Positions 37,995 to 46,413 of a stretch of 64,000 bases of DNA are shown here, piece by piece. The notes under the pieces are model-generated. The model saw only the letters and a list, made by a program, of their open reading frames with translations, did no database searches and was not told where the DNA came from. The position numbers and the translations under genes are program-made. The number at the start of each line of letters is the position of its first letter. The first letter of the stretch is position 1. Origin of the DNA: JANMEX01 sp041751995 (GTDB taxonomy: Bacteria > Pseudomonadota > Alphaproteobacteria > Rhizobiales > Rhizobiaceae); assembly GCA_041751995.1 (NCBI GenBank), contig JBGSHY010000039.1, positions 1-64,000 on the forward strand, given 5' to 3'.

Positions 37995-40910
37995 GTGTGC
38001 AACAGGGATCCAGACAAAGCGACTGTGAAAAGCTTGGGACTGAAAATTTGGCAGCGTGTGACCGCAGCCGGTTTGGCACTTGGCCATTCCGCAGCGCGCA
38101 TTGCCCTGTTCGCTTTTCTGTTTACACCTGCCGCAAGTGCGCTTTTTTCCCAGTCGGCGCACGCCTCAGACACATTCCCCGGTACAACCATTTCCGGTTC
38201 AGGCTCTTTGACCGGTTCGAATTCTGGCGCAACCGCACAAACCGGCGAACCAACGCCGGATGGCAACACGGCGTTTCAACCGCTCAATACCATGTGGTAT
38301 TCCTGGACGGCGCCATCAAATGGCATACTCGTCGTTCAAACCTGCGGTTCAACCGTCACCAGCTTTGATACCGTTCTCGGCCTTTTCACCGGCGCTGCGG
38401 TGAATGCGTTGACGCAAATTGCCGCGAACGATGACACCGCCAACTGTTCCGTAGCCACCCAAGTCAGCTATGGCAGCAGCATCACCCAGACCGTGACTTC
38501 CGGGACGACTTACCGTGTTCAAGTTGATGGCTACGGCAGCGCAACGGGCACATTCAATCTTCAGTATGCGTTCACCGCCAGCCAACCGATCATCGTGGTG
38601 ACCACCGATTCATCCGCGACCGAAGGCGGCGATACGGGTGCATTCAACATTCGCCTTGGATCCGCGCCAACCGCCAACGTGACCGTCGCCATTGCAGCCG
38701 ACCCGGCAACGCCGGACCAATGCACCTTCTCGACCGCCTCACTGACCTTCACCACGGCGAACTGGAACACGCCGCAAACCGTGACTGTCACGGCCGTCAA
38801 CGACACCACTGCCGAGGGTACCCACAGTTGCACCACCGGTGCGATCACGGCGACAGGCGGCGGCTTCACCGGCCAAACGGGAACCGCGCCGACGTTCACA
38901 ATCATTGACAACGACACCCAGGCTGTTGCCGTCCTCAACACCGACAGCACGGCCATCGAGGGCGGACTTGGCGGCGCATTCACCGTGCGGCTCTTAAGCG
39001 CCCCGACCGCGAACGTCACCGTCACCATCGGCGCCGACCCCGCCGCGCCGGACCAATGCACCTTCTCGACAGCCTCGCTGACGTTCACGACCGGCAATTG
39101 GGCGACGGCGCAGTCGGTCTCAGTTACTGCAGTCAACGACGCGTTGGCGGAAGGCGCCCACACCTGCACGACCGGCGCAATTGTCGGCAATGGAGGCGGC
39201 TATGTGAATGTCGCAGGCACCGCGCCCACGTTCAACATCACAGACAATGACCAGGGTCTCCTGGTTTCAACCACCGACAGCAGCGCCACGGAAGGCGCCG
39301 ACACGGGCGCCTTCAATATCGTCCTGACGTCGTTGCCAACCGCGACCGTCACGGTCACGATTGCAGCGGATCCGACTGGCCAATGCACATTTGCGGCAAC
39401 GACGCTGACATTCACGACCGCCAACTGGAACACCGCTCAGTCTGTAGTGGCGACCGCTGTCAATGATGTCATTGTCGAAGGTGGCCACACATGCTCGACC
39501 GGGGCGATCAGCGCATCCGGCGGTGACTATGCCGGCATCACCGGAACCGCTCCATCCTTCACAATCATCGACAATGATGTCGGCACTTTGGTGGTCACGA
39601 CAACGACAGCCACGGCCACCGAAGGCGGCGCTACCGGCGCATTCACCGTGGCATTGGGTTTCCAGCCTTCCGCCTCAGTTACGGTCACCATTGCGGTCGA
39701 TCCGGCCGGCCAATGCACCTTCGCGCCGACCACTTTGACGTTCAACACCGCAAACTGGGCAACAGCCCAACCGGTGACAACAACGGCCGTCGACGACCTG
39801 ATCGTCGAAGGCGCGCATTCCTGCACCACCGGCGCGATCAGCGCGTCCGGCGGAGGCTATACCGGCATCACCGGAACTGCGCCAACATTCACCATCACCG
39901 ACAATGATGTCGGCACTATCGTGGTGGCGACGACCACGGCCACGGCGACAGAAGGCGGCGCGACAGGGGCGTTTACAGTAGTTCTGGGCTTGCAGCCTTC
40001 GGCATCCGTAATAGTAACGGTGGCTGTTGACCCATCCGGCCAATGCACCTTCGCGCCGACCACATTGACGTTTACCACCGCAAACTGGGCCACGGCGCAA
40101 CCGGTGACAACAACGGCTGTCGACGACCTTACAGTTGAAGGCGCGCATTCCTGCACCACCGGCGCGATCAGCGCGTCCGGGGGCGGCTATACGGGCGTCA
40201 CCGGGACTGCGCCGACGTTCACGATCACCGACAATGACACGGCATCGATCACTCTGGCAAAGAACGCAAGCGTTGCAAGCATCGGCAGCGCGGGCGGCGT
40301 GATCAATTACACCATCCAGATTTCCAACACCGGCAACGTCGCCGCGACTGCGATCGCGGTCACGGATACCCTGGTTTCCGTTGTCTGCCCGAGCAGCGGC
40401 GGCAACACCATTGCCACGCTTGCGCCTTCGACTTCCGAAACTTGCACAGCCTCCTACACCGCCACGCAGTCGGACTTTGACACCAATGGCGGCGGCGATG
40501 GCGACATCGACAACAGCGCTTCGGCAAGCGGAACTTCCGGCGGCGTGCCAGTCTCGGCATCGGACAGCGAAGCGGTCCTGTGCACACAGAACCCGGTGCT
40601 GACGCTGGTGAAATCCGCCAATCAGGCCGGACCGCTGACAGCCGGACAGACCATTGTCTATTCCTTTGTGGCAACCAACACCGGCAACGTCACGCTCTCA
40701 AACGTGTCGATTGACGAGACCGCATTCAACGGCACGTCGCCCCCGCTCGGCACGCCGACCGGAGAGGTGCTGACCGATGTTGCGCCGCTCGGTGACTCTT
40801 CGGATTCAACCTCGAACAATGGTGTCTGGACAGATTTGAAACCGGGCGATTCCGTCCAGTTCCAGATCAGCTACACGGTGACGCAAAACGACGTGGATGT
40901 GCTGCAGTAG
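37995..40910 (+). CDS. Secreted Calx-beta / DUF11 repeat protein, C-terminally truncated
   Basis: 971-aa predicted exported protein. Layout: signal peptide ending SQSAHA (about residue 57); a pre-peptidase-like beta-sandwich (about 60-195, with TMWYSWTAPSNG and FDTVLGLFTG); five tandem Calx-beta-like repeats of about 110 residues (about 199-750), each opening TEGG/TEGA and closing DNDxx; two DUF11 domains (about 751-865 and 866-971). Every Calx-beta unit has exactly two cysteines, in QCTF and [ST]CTTGA or TCSTGA. The last DUF11 stops at QNDVDVLQ, before its final strand. The start is GTG at 37995, or GTG at 38025. Probably surface or adhesin-like; no enzymatic motif. Confidence 0.8.
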   Translation: MCNRDPDKATVKSLGLKIWQRVTAAGLALGHSAARIALFAFLFTPAASALFSQSAHASDTFPGTTISGSGSLTGSNSGATAQTGEPTPDGNTAFQPLNTMWYSWTAPSNGILVVQTCGSTVTSFDTVLGLFTGAAVNALTQIAANDDTANCSVATQVSYGSSITQTVTSGTTYRVQVDGYGSATGTFNLQYAFTASQPIIVVTTDSSATEGGDTGAFNIRLGSAPTANVTVAIAADPATPDQCTFSTASLTFTTANWNTPQTVTVTAVNDTTAEGTHSCTTGAITATGGGFTGQTGTAPTFTIIDNDTQAVAVLNTDSTAIEGGLGGAFTVRLLSAPTANVTVTIGADPAAPDQCTFSTASLTFTTGNWATAQSVSVTAVNDALAEGAHTCTTGAIVGNGGGYVNVAGTAPTFNITDNDQGLLVSTTDSSATEGADTGAFNIVLTSLPTATVTVTIAADPTGQCTFAATTLTFTTANWNTAQSVVATAVNDVIVEGGHTCSTGAISASGGDYAGITGTAPSFTIIDNDVGTLVVTTTTATATEGGATGAFTVALGFQPSASVTVTIAVDPAGQCTFAPTTLTFNTANWATAQPVTTTAVDDLIVEGAHSCTTGAISASGGGYTGITGTAPTFTITDNDVGTIVVATTTATATEGGATGAFTVVLGLQPSASVIVTVAVDPSGQCTFAPTTLTFTTANWATAQPVTTTAVDDLTVEGAHSCTTGAISASGGGYTGVTGTAPTFTITDNDTASITLAKNASVASIGSAGGVINYTIQISNTGNVAATAIAVTDTLVSVVCPSSGGNTIATLAPSTSETCTASYTATQSDFDTNGGGDGDIDNSASASGTSGGVPVSASDSEAVLCTQNPVLTLVKSANQAGPLTAGQTIVYSFVATNTGNVTLSNVSIDETAFNGTSPPLGTPTGEVLTDVAPLGDSSDSTSNNGVWTDLKPGDSVQFQISYTVTQNDVDVLQ
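38590..40245 (+). repeat. Five tandem Calx-beta coding repeats of about 330 bases
   Basis: Units begin near 38590, 38926, 39253, 39586 and 39916. Units 4 and 5 are almost identical at the DNA level, for example the shared stretch around 39830 and 40160 (GCACCACCGGCGCGATCAGC), while units 1 and 2 are more divergent and carry two extra residues before the first cysteine. This pattern points to recent duplication of the last unit. Confidence 0.8.
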
Positions 40911-40949
40911 GGATTGCATCGCGTGCAGCGACTGGGCAAAACTCGGGCC

Positions 40950-42194
40950 ATGACAAATCGCCCTGCCTATCTTCATTTTGATCCCGCCACCCGCCACGTC
41001 CGCCTCGACCCGCATGAGCCGGCATTTTATCAAAACCCCTACCCCGCCTATGCCTGGCTGCATGAAAACTGCCCGGTGTTCTACTGGGAAGAGTTTGGCT
41101 ACTGGAGCTTTGCCGGATACGAAGATGTCAACCGGCTCTTGCGTGACCGGACGTTCGGACGGGAGAATCCGGACGGCCCGCCCGCCCCGCAATCCAGCGG
41201 CCCGCGCGCGCACGTCGCGGATTTTGATGCGGTCGAGGCCCATTCCATTCTTGAGCGCGAACCGCCGGTGCACACGCGTCTGCGCACTTTGGTCAACCGC
41301 GCCTTTGTCTCGCGACAGGTCGAGCGGCTGCGCCCGCGCATTGAGCAACTGTCACATCAGCTGATCGACGGATTTGAACACCAAAAGCAGGTTGACCTAC
41401 TTCCGGCCTTCGCCATGCCGATCCCGCTGATGATCATCGCCGACATGCTCGGGATTGACCATGCCATGGGCGCGCAGTTGGTCAGCTGGTCGCATGACAT
41501 GGTGGCCATGTACATGCACGGCCGCACCCGCGAACACGAGCTGCAGGCGGCAACGTCCGCCCGTGAATTTTCCGATTTCATCCGCGCTGAAAGCTGGTCG
41601 CGGATCGGCACCGACAAGGATGATTTGCTGACGATGCTGGCCGAAGCCGGCGCGAACGGCGAGAAGCTGACCGAGGATGAGCTTGTTTCAACCGCGATCC
41701 TTTTGCTCAACGCCGGCCATGAGGCCACCGTCCACCAGACCGGCAACGCGGTGAAAACCATCCTGCAGTCCGGTCAGAACATCCGAACACTGTTCGCCGA
41801 TCAAAAGGCTGCAGAAGATACGGTCGAGGAAACGCTGCGCTTTGATGCGCCGCTGCACATGTTCACGCGCTATGTTTACCGGACGACAGAAATTGCAGAC
41901 GGCATAACCGTCAAGCCCGGCGATCAGGTGGCATTGCTGCTCGGCGCAGCCAACCGCGATCCGGCTTCCTATTATAGAGCAGGTGAATTTTTGCCGGGCC
42001 GCAGCGATCAGAAAAACGTGACGTTCGGCGCCGGAATCCATTTCTGCATCGGTGCGCCGCTGGCGCGGCTGGAGATGCAGGTCAGCCTGAAGGTGTTGTT
42101 TGACCGGCTGCCGAACATCAAGCTTACCGAGCCGCCGCTCTACCGCGACAGCTATCACTTCCACGGGTTGGAAACACTGAACGTGGCGTGGTGA
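40950..42194 (+). CDS. Cytochrome P450
   Basis: 414-aa heme monooxygenase of the soluble bacterial class. Hallmarks: I-helix NAGHEATVHQTGNA (about residue 245), ExxR in EETLRFDAP, and the heme-thiolate loop FGAGIHFCIGAPLARLE with the axial cysteine near residue 363. Substrate unknown, and no ferredoxin or reductase gene is adjacent. The start MTNRPAYLHFDP at 40950 has only a weak ribosome site. It lies 39 bases after, and in the same reading frame as, the truncated repeat protein. Confidence 0.9.
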   Translation: MTNRPAYLHFDPATRHVRLDPHEPAFYQNPYPAYAWLHENCPVFYWEEFGYWSFAGYEDVNRLLRDRTFGRENPDGPPAPQSSGPRAHVADFDAVEAHSILEREPPVHTRLRTLVNRAFVSRQVERLRPRIEQLSHQLIDGFEHQKQVDLLPAFAMPIPLMIIADMLGIDHAMGAQLVSWSHDMVAMYMHGRTREHELQAATSAREFSDFIRAESWSRIGTDKDDLLTMLAEAGANGEKLTEDELVSTAILLLNAGHEATVHQTGNAVKTILQSGQNIRTLFADQKAAEDTVEETLRFDAPLHMFTRYVYRTTEIADGITVKPGDQVALLLGAANRDPASYYRAGEFLPGRSDQKNVTFGAGIHFCIGAPLARLEMQVSLKVLFDRLPNIKLTEPPLYRDSYHFHGLETLNVAW

Positions 42195-42242
42195 TTGAGC
42201 GCAGGCTAACCTGTGTCTGAATCAAAATTCAGTTTGATGAGT

Positions 42243-42368
42243 CAAATGGAACGGTTTTCGAGAACCGGAGCGGAGCGTACGTCTGGGGTCCCCGCCAGCG
42301 GCTTGCCGCTTAAGGGCGGGGCAAATCGGGTACGTGAGCACCGGAAGCGCAGAAAGCCGCTCCAGTTG
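42243..42368. repeat. Palindromic intergenic repeat, copy with nested hairpin
   Basis: Related to the element at 31033: ACCGGAGCGGAGCGTAC and GTACGTGAGCACCGGAAGCGCAG arms with outer CAAATGGAACGGTTTTC against CAACTGGAGCGGCTTTC. Where the first copy has a short apical loop, this copy carries about 50 extra bases (about 42281-42330) forming their own hairpin, CCCCGCC/GGCGGGG around AGCGGC-TT-GCCGCT. It lies between the convergent P450 and cupin genes. Confidence 0.7.
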
Positions 42369-42396
42369 GCCGTCAAAGTGGATTTTGGGTCAGACT

Positions 42397-42744
42397 TTAG
42401 AGCCGGATGACATAGTCTTTGCGAGTCGTTTCAATCACTTCCCACGTGCCCTTGAAGCCGGGTCTGAGGATGAAACTGTCCCCCGCTTTGACCGTGACCA
42501 CCGCTCCATCGTCTTCGGTGACCACCGAAACACCTTCAAGAATGTGGCAGTATTCCCACTCGTCATAGGAAATGCGCCATTTGCCCGGCGTCGATTGCCA
42601 TATCCCGCAATAAAGGCCGTCGCGCTCCTCAATGTTCCAGGTCGTGTGCACCGGATCGCCGGACAGGACCTTGACCGGATCGGGGCGGCTGGCTTCCGCT
42701 TCCGCAGATTGCAGCCCGACCGGAACGAAATGCGGGTTGGTCAT
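42397..42744 (-). CDS. Cupin-domain protein (DUF861-like)
   Basis: 115-aa single-domain cupin. Conserved parts are GIWQSTPGKWRISYDEWEYCHILEG (motif 1) and VVTVKAGDSFILRPGFKGTWEV (motif 2), as in the ureidoglycine-aminohydrolase-like DUF861 group; the enzyme activity cannot be assigned. Monocistronic, convergent with the P450. Confidence 0.8.
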   Translation of the reverse strand: MTNPHFVPVGLQSAEAEASRPDPVKVLSGDPVHTTWNIEERDGLYCGIWQSTPGKWRISYDEWEYCHILEGVSVVTEDDGAVVTVKAGDSFILRPGFKGTWEVIETTRKDYVIRL

Positions 42745-42916
42745 GGTTTTACTCCGTCTGATGGCCTTGTCCGCTGACAGATCAGCCAGCGCCTCGTCTG
42801 CTTGTCAACATTGCGAGCGCCCTGATGGCGGTGAATTTCGCGCTGTCCTTCACTTGCAGTCAACTTGTTGCTGCTAGAAGCGGCTTTCCAAGAATTTCAA
42901 CCCGAAGGATCATCCC

Positions 42917-43144
42917 ATGGCCAGTGACACAAAGCGTGCAAAAGTGACCATCGTCATGGCTGACGGTTCGGTCCACAAGGGCGAATTGACAGTCGGCACA
43001 TCGGGGCGTCTCGAAAGCGTGCTTTTGATTGACGCGCCTTTCCTCGAATTTCACCCCCATGAAGGCATGCCGCGGTTTATCGCCAAGGCGCATATCGTGA
43101 CGGTCGAAGCAGAAAAATTCGTGCGCGAGCAGCAGGCGGCCTGA
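42917..43144 (+). CDS. Small conserved hypothetical protein
   Basis: 75-aa soluble protein with a mostly beta pattern (VTIVMADGSVHKGELTVGT, then LESVLLIDAPFLEF and FIAKAHIVTVEAEKF). The ribosome site AAGGATC lies 8 bases before the ATG, and a perfect terminator hairpin overlaps its stop codon; both support a real gene. No function recognised. Confidence 0.7.
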   Translation: MASDTKRAKVTIVMADGSVHKGELTVGTSGRLESVLLIDAPFLEFHPHEGMPRFIAKAHIVTVEAEKFVREQQAA

Positions 43145-43157
43145 CGCCGCCTGCTTT
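43131..43157. terminator. Terminator shared by the 75-aa gene and metY
   Basis: Perfect 10-base stem AGCAGGCGGC/GCCGCCTGCT with a 5-base loop (43131-43155), overlapping the plus-strand stop codon and 15 bases past the convergent metY stop. The T-run is short (TTT). Confidence 0.65.
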
Positions 43158-43169
43158 CGCATTTCAGGC

Positions 43170-44456
43170 TCAGCCAGCTTTTGCTAACGCCTGTTCCAAG
43201 TCACCAATAATATCGTCTGCGTTTTCAATGCCAACTGACAGGCGCACCACGTCCGGCCCTGCACCGGCGGCGGTCTTCTGCGCGTCTGTCAGCTGCTTGT
43301 GCGTGGTCGAGGCAGGGTGAATGACGAGCGAACGCGTGTCGCCGATGTTGGCGAGATGCGAAAACAGTTCGAGCGCCTGCACGAACTTGACACCGGATTC
43401 GTAGCCGCCCTTCAGGCCGAACGTGAACACCGCACCTGCGCCCTTGGGTGAATATTTCTTCTGCAAAGCGTGATACTTGTCGTCCTCAAGCCCCGCATAG
43501 GACACCCAGGATACGCTCGGCTGCTTCTTGAGCCACTTGGCGACCTTCAGCGCGTTTTCGCAATGGCGCTCCATGCGCAGCGGCAGCGTTTCGATGCCGG
43601 TCAGGATCTGGAAAGCGTTGAATGGCGAGATGGCCGGACCCAGATCGCGCAGCCCAAGCACGCGGCAGGCGATGGCGAAGGCGAAGTTTCCGAAGGTCTT
43701 GTGCAGTTCAACGCCGGCATATTCCGGCCGCGGCTCCGACAGCATCGGATAGTTGCCGGATTTTGACCAGTCAAACGTGCCGCCATCGACAATGATGCCG
43801 CCCATCGAATTGCCGTGGCCACCCATGAATTTGGTCAGCGAGTGGATGACAATATCCGCGCCATGTTCAATCGGACGGATGAGGTAGGGCGTGGCCAGGG
43901 TGTTGTCGACGATCAGCGGCAGGCCATGCTTGTGCGCCACCTTGGCAATCGCCTCGATATCCATGACGACACCGCCCGGATTGGCAAGGCTTTCGATAAA
44001 AATCGCCCGCGTCTTCGGTGTGACCGCAGCGTCAAATGAGGCCGCATCGTCATTTTCGGCCCACTTGACGTTCCAATTGAACGATTTGAACGAATTGCCG
44101 AACTGGTTGATCGAACCGCCATAGAGTTTGCGGGACGCCACGAACTCGTCGCCCGGCTGCATCAGCGTGTGAAACACGAGCAGTTGCGCAGAGTGGCCCG
44201 AAGCCACCGCAAGGGCTGCCGTGCCGCCTTCCAGTGCGGCAACGCGCTCTTCAAGCACCGCTTGCGTAGGGTTCATGATGCGGGTGTAGATGTTGCCGAA
44301 TGCCTGCAGGCCGAACAACGCAGCCGCATGATCGACATCGTTGAAGACATAGGCAGTGGTTTGGTAAATCGGGGTTACCCGAGCGCCCGTCGTTGGGTCG
44401 GGCTTTGCGCCGGCGTGAACGGCGAGAGTTTCAATTCCGGGTGTGCGCTTGGCCAT
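43170..44456 (-). CDS. metY: O-acetylhomoserine aminocarboxypropyltransferase (sulfhydrylase)
   Basis: PLP enzyme making homocysteine from O-acetylhomoserine and sulfide (direct sulfhydrylation) in methionine synthesis. The 428-aa protein has YTRIMNPTQAVLEERVAALEGG, the PLP-lysine motif HSLTKFMGGHG near residue 208 and DNTLATPYLIRP, all typical of the Cys/Met-metabolism family. The 428-aa length and the PxTGARVTPIYQTTAY start favour MetY over MetB or MetZ. The start at 44456 has GGAGGACACG upstream. I found no SAM-II riboswitch in the leader. Confidence 0.9.
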   Translation of the reverse strand: MAKRTPGIETLAVHAGAKPDPTTGARVTPIYQTTAYVFNDVDHAAALFGLQAFGNIYTRIMNPTQAVLEERVAALEGGTAALAVASGHSAQLLVFHTLMQPGDEFVASRKLYGGSINQFGNSFKSFNWNVKWAENDDAASFDAAVTPKTRAIFIESLANPGGVVMDIEAIAKVAHKHGLPLIVDNTLATPYLIRPIEHGADIVIHSLTKFMGGHGNSMGGIIVDGGTFDWSKSGNYPMLSEPRPEYAGVELHKTFGNFAFAIACRVLGLRDLGPAISPFNAFQILTGIETLPLRMERHCENALKVAKWLKKQPSVSWVSYAGLEDDKYHALQKKYSPKGAGAVFTFGLKGGYESGVKFVQALELFSHLANIGDTRSLVIHPASTTHKQLTDAQKTAAGAGPDVVRLSVGIENADDIIGDLEQALAKAG

Positions 44457-44660
44457 CGTGTCCTCCATCTGTGTTGGCGCACTATTTCAAACGTCGGTTG
44501 ACATTGAAAGGGGTGGATTTGCCAATCGAACGCAACAATCAGGCACAAAAAACCAAACCACCCGTCCCTGCCGCAGAAATGGTTCCGACTGTACTTTTGG
44601 CTAGTGGTTTGCAGATGCCTGTTTTGCCAAATTTGCCCCATGAAACGTGAGGCCAGTATC

Positions 44661-44897
44661 ATGCGCGCAAAATTGGTCGGCATTCCCGGCATTGGCCGGA
44701 CGCGCCCGGATGAGACATTGGAGGGGAGCCTCCTGAAACTTGTCCGGCTCGCGGAATATTCAGGAGATCCCGGTCTGATTGAGGCGGCGATCTGGGCTTT
44801 GTACCAGTCGTGGGAGTTGAAAGAACACACATCCATTGATGCTGAAACACTGGCGATGGTCTTGAGGCTTTCGCCGAAGGCAGAACCAGCCTGTTGA
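44661..44897 (+). CDS. Small hypothetical protein
   Basis: 78-aa protein beginning MRAKLVGIPGIGR (an earlier ATG at 44640 would add 7 residues), largely helical, with no domain I recognise. Support: GAGG 9 bases before the ATG and a strong hairpin overlapping the stop codon. It is divergent from metY and convergent with the CoA-binding gene. An opposite-strand frame here lacks both signals. Confidence 0.5.
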   Translation: MRAKLVGIPGIGRTRPDETLEGSLLKLVRLAEYSGDPGLIEAAIWALYQSWELKEHTSIDAETLAMVLRLSPKAEPAC

Positions 44898-44909
44898 ACC
44901 GCAGGCTGG
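44886..44909. terminator. Terminator-like hairpin at the end of the 78-aa gene
   Basis: Perfect 8-base stem CCAGCCTG/CAGGCTGG with an 8-base loop containing the TGA stop. It sits between convergent genes and may serve both strands. There is no long T-run. Confidence 0.5.
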
Positions 44910-44911
44910 CT

Positions 44912-45331
44912 TCAGTGGTTCAGTTCAATGGCCGGGCAACGGTCCATAATCACCGATATGCCGGCCGCTTCCAGTTTCCCTGCGGCCTCGTCATTGCGGA
45001 TGCCAAGCTGCAGCCAGACGAGTTTCGGCTTCCACGGCAAAGCCAGAATTTCATCAGCAATCGCGGGAATAGCATCGGACGCGCGGAACACGTCAATCAT
45101 GTCCACTGGTGATGCAAGTTCTGCCAGCGCGGCGGCCACAGTCCGGCCAAGGATTTCACCGCCCGCCTGCCCCGGATTGACCGGCGTCACGTCATAGCCG
45201 CGCGAAATCAACAGCCGCATGACGCCGTAACTTGGCCTTGCCGCATTGGGCGACGCGCCGACGACAGCGATGCTCTTGACCTTGGCCAGCCAGTCCTGCG
45301 TGTAGCCCTGCGGATAAGTGTCGTGGTTCAT
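44912..45331 (-). CDS. CoA-binding protein (YccU-like)
   Basis: 139-aa single Rossmann-like CoA-binding domain: SIAVVGASPNAARPSYGVM near the N-terminus, PVNPG, VDMIDVFR, and WLQLGIRNDEAA with the C-terminal VIMDRCPAIE, as in the YccU family. Physiological role unknown; the gene often sits beside metY in rhizobia. It overlaps the upstream VOC gene by 4 bases. Confidence 0.88.
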   Translation of the reverse strand: MNHDTYPQGYTQDWLAKVKSIAVVGASPNAARPSYGVMRLLISRGYDVTPVNPGQAGGEILGRTVAAALAELASPVDMIDVFRASDAIPAIADEILALPWKPKLVWLQLGIRNDEAAGKLEAAGISVIMDRCPAIELNH

Positions 45332-45759
45332 GCAGACATCCTCATGATCCCGTTTTCATCGAACCGGGCAAAAGGATTGTAGGCGACTTCCCACAAATGG
45401 CCATCGGGATCCGCAAAATAGCCGGAATACCCGCCCCAGAAAACTTTCTGCGCCGGTTTGATCAATGTCGCGCCGCATTTGATCGCATGAGCCAGCGCAG
45501 CATCGGCTTCGGTTTCCGAGCCGACATTATGTGCCAGCGAAATGCCAGAGAAGCCCGGCTTGCTGTCTTCAACTCCTGCGTCCCTGGCCAGTTCCTCGCG
45601 GGGAAACAGCGAGAGAATGATGCCATCCAGCTCGAAAAAGGCGACGCCTTCCGATGGCTGCTGCACCGGCTGCCAGCCAAGTTCGGTATAGAACTGCTTC
45701 GCGCGGGCAAGGTCGGCGACACCGAGCGTAACGAGAGACAGGGTTGGTTTGAGGGTCAT
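45328..45759 (-). CDS. VOC-family (glyoxalase-like) protein
   Basis: 143-aa protein with two beta-alpha-beta-beta-beta units: SLVTLGVADLARAKQFYTE and AHAIKCGATLIKPAQKVFWGGYSGYFADPDGHLWE. The DPDGHLWEV signature is typical of glyoxalase and bleomycin-resistance relatives; substrate unknown. The start at 45759 follows AAGAGAAC. Its stop overlaps the CoA-binding gene start (ATGA). Confidence 0.85.
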   Translation of the reverse strand: MTLKPTLSLVTLGVADLARAKQFYTELGWQPVQQPSEGVAFFELDGIILSLFPREELARDAGVEDSKPGFSGISLAHNVGSETEADAALAHAIKCGATLIKPAQKVFWGGYSGYFADPDGHLWEVAYNPFARFDENGIMRMSA

Positions 45760-45801
45760 TGCTTGTTCTCTTTTTGTACACATTCGCTAGCAAGCCATGG
45801 C

Positions 45802-46338
45802 TTACTCGTCAACGGCAATCGCCTTGTCGAGTGCGCCCACAAACGGTTTGGCGACGGCGATGTCATCATCGGAGGGCTTGTCCGCCAGAGCCTTGGTGTA
45901 GGCTTTTTTCAGTGCGGCGATGAGTTCAGCCCTTTCATCAGCAGTGCGCAGCGCATCTTTTTCAATTGCGTCTATTGCAGCGTTCAGATCACCGGCGTCT
46001 GGCGGATCGTTAGCCCACAGCGCGGCCAACAGGATTTGGCCCGCAATTGCGGCAAACGTTTCAAAATCGGCGTAGCCCGCCCGCGTTACCGCTGCATCGA
46101 GTTTTGAGTCTTTTGAATCACTTGCGGCCATTTCTTCCAGTTGGCTGCGCAAGGCGCTGGTCAGCGCCGGGTCAAATTCCGGATCGGCGGCGGCGAGCCC
46201 TTGTGCCGTCTGCGGCCAGATGGAAATGAACGCGGCAATGTCTGCGTCTTTAAGTGGCGTTGGTGTGTCCGCCGCGAAAACGCCCGAAGCAAAGGCCAGC
46301 GTGAAAAACGCTGCAGCGATCCTGCCAATCTTCATCAT
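45802..46338 (-). CDS. Secreted hypothetical protein
   Basis: 178-aa protein with a clear Sec signal peptide (cleavage around SGVFA-A, residue 22) and a mostly helical, acidic mature part. No recognised domain or catalytic motif. Monocistronic, 42 bases upstream of the VOC gene and divergent from the thioesterase gene. Confidence 0.7.
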   Translation of the reverse strand: MMKIGRIAAAFFTLAFASGVFAADTPTPLKDADIAAFISIWPQTAQGLAAADPEFDPALTSALRSQLEEMAASDSKDSKLDAAVTRAGYADFETFAAIAGQILLAALWANDPPDAGDLNAAIDAIEKDALRTADERAELIAALKKAYTKALADKPSDDDIAVAKPFVGALDKAIAVDE

Positions 46339-46413
46339 TCATTGCCTTTCGCCGTGCTTGCATGTCCATGCGGACTCAACGCATTTAGTTGCCATGATAT
46401 TCGGAAGACACAG

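Noticed and set aside
37676..38269. 197-residue minus-strand frame overlapping the repeat-protein start
   Set aside because: No ribosome site or homology, and it conflicts with the well supported signal-peptide region of the plus-strand gene.
38590..40245. CRISPR-like regular repeats
   Set aside because: The periodicity of about 330 bases is protein-coding (Calx-beta units) with no short identical repeats and unique spacers.
44457..44640. SAM-II riboswitch in the metY leader
   Set aside because: I looked for the conserved pseudoknot segments (GCGCGTG and GATAAA-like) and the spacing did not match.
46141..46413. N-terminal extension of the PaaI thioesterase
   Set aside because: The first 91 codons of the open frame overlap the divergent secreted-protein gene and lack homology; the ATG at 46414 has a good ribosome site.
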